The translations under genes and the position numbers were made by a program. From Gordonia amarae NBRC 15530 (GTDB lineage Bacteria > Actinomycetota > Actinomycetes > Mycobacteriales > Mycobacteriaceae): a DNA stretch of 64,000 nt. How positions within the stretch are numbered: position 1 is the stretch's first letter; each line of letters opens with the position of its first letter. The notes under the pieces are model-generated. The model saw nothing but the letters and a program-made list of their open reading frames with translations. It did no database searches and was not told the origin of the DNA. Positions 34,791 through 42,833 of this stretch are shown piece by piece. Location: positions 62,001 through 126,000 of the forward strand of contig NZ_BAED01000063.1 in the NCBI RefSeq assembly GCF_000241345.1, read 5' to 3'.

Positions 34791-37148
34791 TCAGGCAGCC
34801 GACGCCTCCGACTGTGCGACCGGCTCCAGTGCGCGCGCGACGATCTCGGCGACGTCGGTCATCGGGATCACCTCCAGCGCGTCGAGGATCTCGGCGGGCA
34901 CGTCATCGAGGTCGGGTTCGTTGCGCTGCGGGATGAACACCGTCTTCAGTCCGTTGCGCTGTGCGGCGAGCAGCTTCTGCTTCACGCCACCGATCGGCAG
35001 GACCCGGCCGTTGAGGGTGACCTCGCCGGTCATACCCACCTCGCCGCGCACCCGGCGTCCGGTGGCCATCGACACCAGTGCGGTGACCATGGTGACACCA
35101 GCCGACGGACCGTCCTTGGGGACGGCGCCGGCGGGCACGTGCACGTGCACGGTGCGGTTCAGCGCGGCCGGGTCGACGCCGAGTTCGGTTGCGTACGAAC
35201 GGACATACGACAGCGCGATCTGCGCCGACTCCTTCATCACGTCACCGAGCTGACCGGTCAGTTGCAGCCGCGGCTCACCGGCCGCACCGTCGCCGTCGGC
35301 CGGTTGCCCGCCGGTCGCGGTGACCTCGATGTACAGCACATCGCCACCCATCCCGGTGACCGCGAGACCCGTTGCCACACCGGGCACCTCGGTCCGCTCC
35401 GCCGATTCCGGGGTGAACCGGGGCCGGCCCAGGTACTCCTTCAGGTCGTCGACGCCGATCGCGACCGGTGCCAACACCTTGCCGGCGGCCAGCTTGGTGG
35501 CCACCTTGCGCAGCATCTTGGCCAGCAGCCGTTCATATTGGCGCACACCGGGTTCGCGGGTGAAGTTCGCGGCGATCTCGCGCAGCGCGTCGTCACCGAC
35601 GCTCACCTCGTCGGCGGTGAGCGCGGCCGTCTCGATCTGCCGCGGCACCAGGTGCCCGCGCGCGATCGCGACCTTGTCGTCCTCGGTGTAGCCGTCGATG
35701 GTCACCAGTTCCATCCGGTCCAGCAGCGCCGACGGGATGTTCTCGATCACATTGGCCGTCGCCAGGAACACCACGTCGGACAGGTCCAGATCGAAGTCGA
35801 GGTAGTGGTCGCGGAAGGTGTGATTCTGCGCCGGGTCCAGGACCTCCAGCAGCGCGGCCGCCGGATCGCCCCGGTAGTCTGAACCCACCTTGTCGATCTC
35901 ATCCAGCAGCACAACAGGATTCATCGATCCCGCCTCGCTGATGGCGCGCACGATGCGGCCGGGCAACGCGCCGACGTAGGTGCGCCGGTGACCACGAATC
36001 TCGGCCTCGTCACGCACACCGCCGAGAGCGACGCGCACAAACTCGCGACCCAGCGCGCGGGCCACGCTCTCGCCGAGCGAGGTCTTGCCGACACCGGGCG
36101 GGCCGGCGAGCACCATCACCGCACCGGACCCGCGTCCGCCCACGACCTGCAGGCCGCGTTCGGCCCGCCGCGCCCGCACCGCCAGGTATTCGACGATGCG
36201 GTCCTTCACGTCGTCGAGTCCGTGATGGTCGGCGTCGAGAATCTCACGCGCACCGGCGATGTCGGTCGAGTCGGTGGTGCTGACGTTCCACGGCAGGTCG
36301 AGCACGGTGTCGAGCCAGGTCCGGATCCAGCCGGTCTCCGGCGACTGGTCGCCGGCCCGTTCGAGCTTCCCGACCTCACGCAGCGCGGCCTCGCGCACCT
36401 TCTCGGGCAGGTCGGCGGCCTCAACACGAGCGCGGTAGTCGTCGGCACCCTCGGGTTCGCCCTCGCCGAGTTCCTTGCGGATGGCGGCGAGCTGCTGGCG
36501 CAGCAGGAATTCCTTCTGTTGCTTCTCCATTCCGTCGCGGACGTCGGAGGCGATCTTGTCGCTCACCTCTGTTTCGGCGATATGTTCGCCGGTCCACTCG
36601 ATCAGCGACCGTAGCCGTTGCGCCGTATCGGGTGTTTCCAGCAGTTCCCGCTTCCGCTCATCGCTCAGCCACGACGAGTACCCCGAGGTGTCTGCCAGGG
36701 CCGACGGATCGGTCATCTTGTTGACCGCGTCGATGATCTGCCACGCCTCCCGGCGCTGCAGCATCGCCAGCACGAGCTTCTTGTATTCGGCGGCAAGCTC
36801 TTTCACCTCGTCGGTGACGGCCGGATCGTCGATTTCGGTGACCTCGACCCACAGCGCCGCACCGTGCCCGGGCGCCCCGGACCCGATCTGCGCACGCTTC
36901 TCGCCCTTGACGACGACGGCCTGCTGTCCGCCGGGAATGCGCCCGGCCTGCACGATCGACACGATCACACCGTGTGTCGGATACCGGTCATCGAACCGGG
37001 GCGCCACCAGCAGCTTCCCCGTTCCGGTCGCACGTGCGGCATCGACGGTCGCCTGCGCGGCGTCGTCGAGCGGGATCGGCACCACCATGCCGGGCAGAAC
37101 CACCAGGTCGGGAACGAACAGGACCGGCACTGAGTATGTGTTGGACAT
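34791..37148 (-). CDS. lon: ATP-dependent protease Lon
   Basis: Degrades unfolded and specific regulatory proteins. The 785 residues comprise the Lon N-domain (1-200), AAA+ module with Walker A GPPGVGKTSLGES near 345 and VVLLDEIDKVG Walker B, and the C-terminal peptidase with Ser in PKDGPSAGVTM and Lys in PIGGVKQKLLAAQRNG forming the Ser-Lys dyad. The ATG follows GGAGGTTGT. Immediately upstream a HAIR-like repeat lies inside a long hairpin that includes this ribosome site (37153-37189), so HspR and possibly RNA structure control it. It is the only energy-dependent protease gene in the window. Confidence 0.96.
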   Translation of the reverse strand: MSNTYSVPVLFVPDLVVLPGMVVPIPLDDAAQATVDAARATGTGKLLVAPRFDDRYPTHGVIVSIVQAGRIPGGQQAVVVKGEKRAQIGSGAPGHGAALWVEVTEIDDPAVTDEVKELAAEYKKLVLAMLQRREAWQIIDAVNKMTDPSALADTSGYSSWLSDERKRELLETPDTAQRLRSLIEWTGEHIAETEVSDKIASDVRDGMEKQQKEFLLRQQLAAIRKELGEGEPEGADDYRARVEAADLPEKVREAALREVGKLERAGDQSPETGWIRTWLDTVLDLPWNVSTTDSTDIAGAREILDADHHGLDDVKDRIVEYLAVRARRAERGLQVVGGRGSGAVMVLAGPPGVGKTSLGESVARALGREFVRVALGGVRDEAEIRGHRRTYVGALPGRIVRAISEAGSMNPVVLLDEIDKVGSDYRGDPAAALLEVLDPAQNHTFRDHYLDFDLDLSDVVFLATANVIENIPSALLDRMELVTIDGYTEDDKVAIARGHLVPRQIETAALTADEVSVGDDALREIAANFTREPGVRQYERLLAKMLRKVATKLAAGKVLAPVAIGVDDLKEYLGRPRFTPESAERTEVPGVATGLAVTGMGGDVLYIEVTATGGQPADGDGAAGEPRLQLTGQLGDVMKESAQIALSYVRSYATELGVDPAALNRTVHVHVPAGAVPKDGPSAGVTMVTALVSMATGRRVRGEVGMTGEVTLNGRVLPIGGVKQKLLAAQRNGLKTVFIPQRNEPDLDDVPAEILDALEVIPMTDVAEIVARALEPVAQSEASAA

Positions 37149-37152
37149 ACAA

Positions 37153-37189
37153 CCTCCAAAGTTCAGTCTGCTCGACTCAACCTTGGAGG
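37153..37189 (-). promoter_or_regulatory. lon leader hairpin with embedded HAIR site and Shine-Dalgarno
   Basis: Arms of 16 bases (37189-37174 and 37168-37153 on the transcript) pair with a single G-G mismatch and one G-U wobble around a 5-base loop. The 3' arm ends in GGAGG, the lon ribosome site, 4 bases before AUG. The same bases contain GTTCAGT-N7-ACTCAAC (37161-37181), a HAIR-like repeat with 11 of 14 matches when read on the minus strand. It can be a DNA operator for HspR, an RNA hairpin masking the ribosome site, or both. Confidence 0.6.
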
Positions 37190-37238
37190 GTGTCCCGTTC
37201 TTCCCGGCCCGGTTATGCCCCCAGCGAACGGCGGCGGC

Positions 37239-37703
37239 CTATCCGACGCCGTCGGCGGCGTCGGCGTCGGTCTCGATGGCCAGGTTGCCGCCCCAGGTCT
37301 CCAGGTATCCCGGATTGCAGCCGCCCGGGATACCGGTGGCCCGCACGCCGACCTTGTGGATTCCGGGAGAAAGCCTCATGACGTAGCCACCGTCGCTTTC
37401 ACCGGCACCCAGGACTTCTTTACCACGTTCTTTGTCATCCACAATGATGTGCGCAATCATCTTGAAGCAATGCGACGGAGCGGCCCGGAATTGGACGGCA
37501 AACGCGCCGGTGGTGGTCTTCACCCGGTAAGTGGGGGTGTTCAGGCATTCCTGACTCGGGACCGACGTGGCGTAGGAGCATTGCTGAACACCCACCGGGT
37601 TGCTCGGGAACACACCCGCATCGGCCGGTGCCGCAGCGATTCCGAGGACAACGCCCCCAGCGGCGATCATGGCGCCGGTCGCGACGGTCTTGCAGATGTT
37701 CAT
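37239..37703 (-). CDS. Small secreted protein with signal peptide, unrecognised
   Basis: A 154-residue protein with a clear Sec signal peptide (basic MNICKTV, hydrophobic core, cleavage likely after APADA near residue 29). The mature part of about 125 residues has four Cys, enough for two disulfides, and a beta-rich pattern. I do not recognise a family. The ATG at 37703 is chosen because AGGAGATAAG precedes it; the longer open frame upstream is Cys/Pro-rich and has no signal. It lies 90 bases upstream of lon in the same direction, but the lon hairpin suggests separate control. Confidence 0.7.
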   Translation of the reverse strand: MNICKTVATGAMIAAGGVVLGIAAAPADAGVFPSNPVGVQQCSYATSVPSQECLNTPTYRVKTTTGAFAVQFRAAPSHCFKMIAHIIVDDKERGKEVLGAGESDGGYVMRLSPGIHKVGVRATGIPGGCNPGYLETWGGNLAIETDADAADGVG

Positions 37704-38092
37704 TCTTATCTCCTGTATCAAATGCGCACCCCGCCGAACACCGCTACTATCGATTGAACAGCAGGCGCGAGGCAGCAGCGGGCACGAGATATCGGGGCAG
37801 CACTCACCATATCCGCACCGCGACCCACGAGCAGGCCTCGGGATCACGCCGCTTGCCCGCCAGCGTGCACAGATTTCGAAGAAATCGAGACAATATCTTG
37901 AATCGTCTCAACTAAGGAACGCTTGCCCACGTGTCGGCATACACCCGGGACGGCATGTAAAGAGCATTACAGTGCAACAACACCGAGTAGATTCCCCGTG
38001 ACAGCCACTTTCACCCTTATGTGACGCTGGACACACCCTAAGGTTTTGTGAGACGGTAGACGCCTTCGTATCCATTTCGATTGGAGTCGGTG
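37704..38092. other. 389-base divergent gap, secreted protein versus phosphohistidine enzyme
   Basis: No gene is seen. GC content is lower than in the flanking genes. A CRP/GlxR-like site (38020-38035) lies 57 bases before the right-hand gene. I do not see a rifamycin-associated element or a clear -35/-10 pair. Confidence 0.5.
38020..38035. promoter_or_regulatory. CRP/GlxR-like binding site
   Basis: TGTGA-CGCTGG-ACACA matches the TGTGA-N6-TCACA cyclic-AMP receptor family pattern with one mismatch. It lies 57 bases upstream of the phosphohistidine enzyme start, a usual activating or repressing place. Carbon-status control is therefore possible. Confidence 0.4.
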
Positions 38093-41005
38093 ATGACCTT
38101 CGTCGTGAGCCTGGACGCGCCTGAGTCGCAGGATTCCGATACGACAGGAGGCAAAGGAGCCAATCTGGCCCGAATGGCCGGCGCGGGCTTCCCGGTACCC
38201 GGCGGCTTCGTCATCACCACCTCCGCATATCGCAGGTTCATCGATGCCGCAGAGCTGTGGCCACAGATCGAATCCGAGCTTGCCACAGCAGATTTCGCCA
38301 ATGCAGCCACCGTGGAGGCGGCCACGGCCAGGATCCGCGAACTCATCGAATCCTCTCCGGTCCCCGCCGATATCGCCGAGGAGATCAGGACCGCCTATAA
38401 CACGCTCAATGTCGACACGCTCAATGCCGACACGCTGGGCGCCGACACATTCGTGGCTGTCCGTTCGTCCGGCACGGCCGAGGACCTCGCCGAGGCCAGC
38501 TTCGCCGGCCAGCACGACACCTACCTCGACATTCTCGGCCACGACGACCTTCTCACCGCGGTCCGCCGGTGCTGGGGTTCGTTGTGGACTTCCCGCGCCA
38601 CCGCCTACCGCAATAACGGACAATTCGCCCAGGCTGATGTCGCGCTCGCCGTCGTTGTTCAGGAGATGATCGAGTCCGAGGTCTCCGGGGTGATGTTCAC
38701 CGCCAACCCGATGTCGACGGCGGTGGACGAGTTTGTCATCAATGCCGCCTACGGGCTCGGTGAGGGCATCGTCTCCGGCATTCTCACCCCCGACCAGTAC
38801 ACGATCGACCGTGACACCTACGCGGTGGTCGACGAATTGATCGGCGGCAAGGCCAAAAAGGTGCACCGCATTGCCGGTGGCAAGCACACCACCATCTCGA
38901 CGGTCGATCCCGCCCGGGCCCGGGCACCCGCGCTCACCCCCGCGCAGATCGCCGGGCTGGGAAGGCTCGGCGCCGCCGTCACCGAGTACTACGACGGCTG
39001 GCCACAGGACATCGAATGGGCTTACGCAGCAGGCAGTTTCTACCTGCTGCAGTCCCGGGACGTCACCGGCGTCGACCTCACCTGGGATGAGGATCTCGAA
39101 GAGTACATGCCCGAACTACCCCGCATCGACCGCGCCGAGATACTCACCCGTGCGTTCGCCGACAGCGTCTGGCAGGGCCGGGTCACCCCGATGGGCTACT
39201 CGCTGCGCTGCGAGGCCTTCCACCCGATGATCACCCGGCACCAAGAAATATGGGGCACAACAGAAACCGCGAAGCTCCGGATCTGGAAGTACCACAAGGG
39301 AGAGGTCTACTATACCGGCCGCCAGGAGTTCGAGAACATGGTGTCGTTCCTGCCGCCCACCATGTGGAACCCGGCGCTCCTCGGTTTCACCCAGCCCAGC
39401 CTGGTCGCCGACCTGGAGAAGCAGGAGGGCAATTGGTTCGGATACGCCAAGGCGCTCATACGAATCCGGATGATCGACGCCGATCTGGGGCCGTACCGGT
39501 TCTTCACCAACTGCTACCGGCAGATGAACGACGACGGCGACCGGATGCTCGGCCCGAGCATCGACGAACTGCAGAAGATGTCCGACCACGAACTCGTCCG
39601 CGCCGTCGACCGGGCGATCAAGAATCAGCACGATTGGGTGGAGGATCTGTGGAGCGGATTCTTCCTGCACGCCACCACACTGTCGGCGGTATTCGTGTGG
39701 ATGCTCGGGAATTGGTACAAGGGCAGCAATCCGCACATCTTCAACGACCTGATCACCGGTCTGCCCGAACCCACCATCACGCTCAAGGAAAACCTCGAAT
39801 TGTGGGAGCTCGGTGAGAAGATCCGCACCTCGCCGGCGCTCACCGAGGCGTTCACCGACCATCCCGGAGCCGAATTCTTCACCGCCGTCGCCGCCGCCGA
39901 GGGTGGCGAACAGTTCCTCGACGCTTACCGCGATTTCCTCACCAGGTACGGCCATCGCGGTCACGCCGATCGTGACATCTCCTACCCGCGCCGCAGCGAG
40001 GCGCCCGAACTCGACTACAACTCATTGAAGGTGTTCGTAGCCTCCGGGGGCGAACGCCCCGGCAGCAACGAGGAGAGGCTGATCGCCCAGCGCGAGGCCG
40101 CCACCGAGGATGCGCTGGCATCCATCCGTAAGCAGCCGCTCGGCCGCCTCAAAGCCGAGGCGTTCAAGGTGGTCCACGACTGGCTGTTGCGCTTCTTCGT
40201 CTTCCGCGACGACGAACGTCACCATACCGACCGCGGGACCTGGGGCAAGAAGCAGTCGGTGAAAGAGGTGAGCCGCCGCCTGCACCTGCGGGGCGTCCTC
40301 GAATCCCCCGACGACTACCTGTATCTGGGCAAACGTGAGCTGATGCGGCTGTTCGACGGCGGCGGCGACAGCCCGCGCGTCACCCGCGCCAAGGTGGCCG
40401 CCCGCCGCAGGCACTGCGACAATTTCCGCGCCGACGGCGCACCGCCGATGTTCATCCTGGGCAACGGCACCCCCACCACCGACGGCCAGGAGCCGGTCAG
40501 CGGATTCAGCGCGGAGGGGGTGCTGCACGGCGTCGGGACCAGCCGCGGCCACACCGTCGGCACGGCCCGCGTCATCGCGGACCAGAAGGACCTGCACCGC
40601 GTGCGCAAGGACGACATCCTGGTCACCCACTCCACCGACCCCGGCTGGACGACGGTCTTCCTCATTCTCAAGGGCCTCGTCCTGGAGACCGGCGGCATGC
40701 TCGCCCACGGTTCCTGCATCTCCCGGGAGTACGGCATCCCCGCCATCCAGATCAACAACGCCATGTCCTACATCCCCGACGGCGCCACGATCGACGTCAA
40801 CGCCGATACCGGCGAGGTACGCATCCTCACCGCACCACCCGACGACTCACCACCCACCGACGATGAGGCCGGTGAGATCCCAAGAGCTGAGGCCTCCACC
40901 GCCGAGGCCACCCCAAAGGACCCGGCCGAACCCGAGAAGCCGCGCCACTCCCCCGATCCCGACGGTACCGCCGTCGCCCCAGAACCGGCGACCGCCCACG
41001 CGTAG
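38093..41005 (+). CDS. PEP synthase/rifampicin-phosphotransferase-like phosphohistidine enzyme
   Basis: A 970-residue enzyme. The N-terminal ATP-grasp-like PPDK domain (about 1-330) has TGGKGANLARM, RSSGTAEDLAEASFAGQ and QEMIESEVSGVMFTANP. A long middle domain (about 345-800) contains YGHRGHADRDISYPR, which resembles rifampicin phosphotransferases. The swivelling phosphohistidine domain (about 815-920) has GGMLAHGSCISREYGIPA with the reactive His. There is no PEP/pyruvate TIM barrel, so it is not PEP synthase or PPDK. The Pro/Glu-rich tail of about 50 residues looks disordered. The ATG follows GGAG six bases upstream. Substrate of the middle domain is unknown; an antibiotic or small metabolite is possible. 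Confidence 0.8.
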   Translation: MTFVVSLDAPESQDSDTTGGKGANLARMAGAGFPVPGGFVITTSAYRRFIDAAELWPQIESELATADFANAATVEAATARIRELIESSPVPADIAEEIRTAYNTLNVDTLNADTLGADTFVAVRSSGTAEDLAEASFAGQHDTYLDILGHDDLLTAVRRCWGSLWTSRATAYRNNGQFAQADVALAVVVQEMIESEVSGVMFTANPMSTAVDEFVINAAYGLGEGIVSGILTPDQYTIDRDTYAVVDELIGGKAKKVHRIAGGKHTTISTVDPARARAPALTPAQIAGLGRLGAAVTEYYDGWPQDIEWAYAAGSFYLLQSRDVTGVDLTWDEDLEEYMPELPRIDRAEILTRAFADSVWQGRVTPMGYSLRCEAFHPMITRHQEIWGTTETAKLRIWKYHKGEVYYTGRQEFENMVSFLPPTMWNPALLGFTQPSLVADLEKQEGNWFGYAKALIRIRMIDADLGPYRFFTNCYRQMNDDGDRMLGPSIDELQKMSDHELVRAVDRAIKNQHDWVEDLWSGFFLHATTLSAVFVWMLGNWYKGSNPHIFNDLITGLPEPTITLKENLELWELGEKIRTSPALTEAFTDHPGAEFFTAVAAAEGGEQFLDAYRDFLTRYGHRGHADRDISYPRRSEAPELDYNSLKVFVASGGERPGSNEERLIAQREAATEDALASIRKQPLGRLKAEAFKVVHDWLLRFFVFRDDERHHTDRGTWGKKQSVKEVSRRLHLRGVLESPDDYLYLGKRELMRLFDGGGDSPRVTRAKVAARRRHCDNFRADGAPPMFILGNGTPTTDGQEPVSGFSAEGVLHGVGTSRGHTVGTARVIADQKDLHRVRKDDILVTHSTDPGWTTVFLILKGLVLETGGMLAHGSCISREYGIPAIQINNAMSYIPDGATIDVNADTGEVRILTAPPDDSPPTDDEAGEIPRAEASTAEATPKDPAEPEKPRHSPDPDGTAVAPEPATAHA

Positions 41006-41032
41006 ACAGAGACTCGCGCGTGGGCGGTCGCC
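40987..41032 (+). terminator. Hairpin overlapping the stop of the phosphohistidine enzyme
   Basis: GGCGACCGCCCACGCG (40987-41002) is perfectly complementary to 41017-41032, with a 14-base loop that contains the stop codon. No T-tract follows, so it may be a factor-assisted terminator or a 3' stability element. Confidence 0.6.
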
Positions 41033-41238
41033 CACCAACCCGCACCATCGACCCCACCCGCCACCCGAACACTCTGCACGGGACCGGCACGCCGAGGCCT
41101 GTGCCGAGAAGGTCCGCAGCGCAACGGCCGTGGTGTCCGGTGACGAGGATCTGGCGCCGGCGCTGGTCCATCTGCACGCGGCACAGGCCGAATTCAGGCG
41201 GCCGACGACCGTACCCGGCAGCGGGCCGAACAGGCGCG

Positions 41239-41835
41239 CTACTGCCCGTCGTTCGGTACCAGCAATTCGAGAACCGTTGTCGCGCGGTCCATATCGATGG
41301 ATTCTCCGGCAACCAGGTCTGCGTATAGGAAGCCTTCCATCAGTCGGCAGATCCCGTACGCCAGCGCGCGGGCGTCCACGGGGAGCTCGATCCGGCCGGC
41401 CGCCTCCTCCTCGATGAGCAGGCCCTGGATGAACCCGACAACCATGCGCTGCATCGGAAATGCGCTCGACGCCACGATCCGCATCACCCGCGGCGGGTCC
41501 GCCATGAGCGCCGACATCAGATGTTCGGATTCCGCGGCATGCCGCATGAATCCGTTGAGCACACCGAGCACCCGGGCGCGGCCGATGAGATGCAGGTTCT
41601 CCGAACGCCTGTCCTCGAAGTTGAGACGGGTGCGGATCATCAGCACCTCGCACAGTACCCGGTCGTTGTCGCCGAGCCAACGATATGCCGACGCCCGACT
41701 GATACCGAGTTCCGTTGCCAGCGCCGAGATCTCGATCTTCTCGTTGTTGAGGTAGCAGTTGATGGCCGCCTCCATCAACTTCCGGCGGCCGGCCTCACGG
41801 GTCTCGCTGCGTCGAGGGATCGGCATATCAAGCAT
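41239..41835 (-). CDS. TetR-family transcriptional regulator (QsdR-like)
   Basis: A 198-residue regulator. The N-terminal helix-turn-helix (about 15-60) contains KIEISALATELGISRASAYRWLG, in which the Arg-Trp after the recognition helix resembles the QsdR subgroup. The C-terminal ligand-binding helices follow. The ATG at 41835 or one at 41826 is possible; neither has a clear ribosome site. It converges on the phosphohistidine enzyme and is divergent from the cutinase gene, either of which could be its target. Confidence 0.8.
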   Translation of the reverse strand: MLDMPIPRRSETREAGRRKLMEAAINCYLNNEKIEISALATELGISRASAYRWLGDNDRVLCEVLMIRTRLNFEDRRSENLHLIGRARVLGVLNGFMRHAAESEHLMSALMADPPRVMRIVASSAFPMQRMVVGFIQGLLIEEEAAGRIELPVDARALAYGICRLMEGFLYADLVAGESIDMDRATTVLELLVPNDGQ

Positions 41836-42040
41836 CGTACGACGCCCGGCAAGCCGAACCGTGGTGATTCACCGGGAGGTGGTGTCGCAGTAAACCGATA
41901 CGGGAATGCCGATCGTCTCATCACGAGCGGGCGGCGCAGCACGCGCTGGAGCGACGCAATTCCGGCACACAACCGTCAGGTGTCTGTAGTCCCGCTCACT
42001 ACCTGTGGATTTGGGCCTGCCGTTACGGGACGTGCGCCGC

Positions 42041-42046
42041 TAGTAT
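42041..42046 (+). promoter_or_regulatory. Candidate -10 box of the cutinase gene (leaderless transcript)
   Basis: TAGTAT ends 8 bases before the cutinase ATG, so transcription would start at or next to the A of ATG. No Shine-Dalgarno is visible. Leaderless messages are common in this order. A good -35 is not seen. Confidence 0.3.
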
Positions 42047-42054
42047 CGCCCGGT

Positions 42055-42828
42055 ATGAAGAAGGTTTCCACCGCGGTTCTCGCAGGCCTCGGCACTGTGC
42101 TCACCGCAGCCGCGACGGTCGTGACGGCCCCTGCAGCCCAGGCGGCGCCGTGCCCCGAGGTGCAGGTGATCTACGCGCGCGGCACCACCGAGAAGCCCGC
42201 ACCGCTCGGCACCACCGGGCAGTCGTTCGTCAGCTCGCTGCAGGCGCAGCTCGTGGGCCGGTCGGTGGCCGGGCACGGCATCAGGTATGCGGCCAGCGGT
42301 GACTACGCACGGCCGCTCAATTACGTCCGCTCGGTGCGCGCCGGGGTGCTCGGGACGCAGGCACGCATCATCTCCACCATCAAGCGGTGCCCGAACACCC
42401 AGATCGTGCTCGGCGGATTCTCCCAGGGCGCCGCGGTCGTCGGCTATGCGATCAGTTCGGATCTGAGCCTGCGCCGCGACCTGTCGATTCTGCAGTTCGC
42501 GATGCCCAAACCGCTGCCGGTGTCGATCTCCGACCACATCGCGGCCATCGTGTTCTTCTCGCCACCGTCGGACAACTGGCTCGGCGACATCGGGGCGCCC
42601 CCGATCCGGCTGGGCGCCGAGTACGCCGGCAAGTCGATGCGCTACTGCCTGCCGCTGGACAATATCTGCGACGGCACCCAGTTCAGCCCGCCCAACCCGC
42701 TGCACCTGGCCTACACGCTCGGTGGTGTCACCTACGCCGGTGCCGCCTTCGCCGCGGGGCTGGTGAAACCGCCCGGCTCCATCCTGGAGCAGGACACCCC
42801 GAAACAGCCCGCCCCCACGGCCGGCTGA
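42055..42828 (+). CDS. Cutinase-family secreted esterase
   Basis: A 257-residue secreted serine esterase or lipase. It has a signal peptide (KKVSTAVLAGLG core, cleavage near AAQAA at residue 32) and the cutinase fold with nucleophile Ser in GGFSQGA near 125, Asp in LDNICDGTQF near 205 and His in NPLHLAY. Cys pairs typical of cutinases are present. Actinomycete cutinase-like proteins act on polyesters, triglycerides or cell-wall lipids. No ribosome site precedes the ATG, consistent with a leaderless message. Upstream is a divergent TetR gene. Confidence 0.85.
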   Translation: MKKVSTAVLAGLGTVLTAAATVVTAPAAQAAPCPEVQVIYARGTTEKPAPLGTTGQSFVSSLQAQLVGRSVAGHGIRYAASGDYARPLNYVRSVRAGVLGTQARIISTIKRCPNTQIVLGGFSQGAAVVGYAISSDLSLRRDLSILQFAMPKPLPVSISDHIAAIVFFSPPSDNWLGDIGAPPIRLGAEYAGKSMRYCLPLDNICDGTQFSPPNPLHLAYTLGGVTYAGAAFAAGLVKPPGSILEQDTPKQPAPTAG

Positions 42829-42833
42829 GCGGG

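Noticed and set aside
33669-35882. 737-residue open frame on the plus strand across the MpaB-type and lon genes
   Set aside because: It crosses a strong terminator and two real genes and is Arg/Gly/His low-complexity, so it is a shadow.
37704-38092. Rifamycin-associated element before the phosphohistidine enzyme
   Set aside because: The 19-base inverted repeat known before rifamycin-inactivating genes is not found; only CRP-like and weak A/T features are present.
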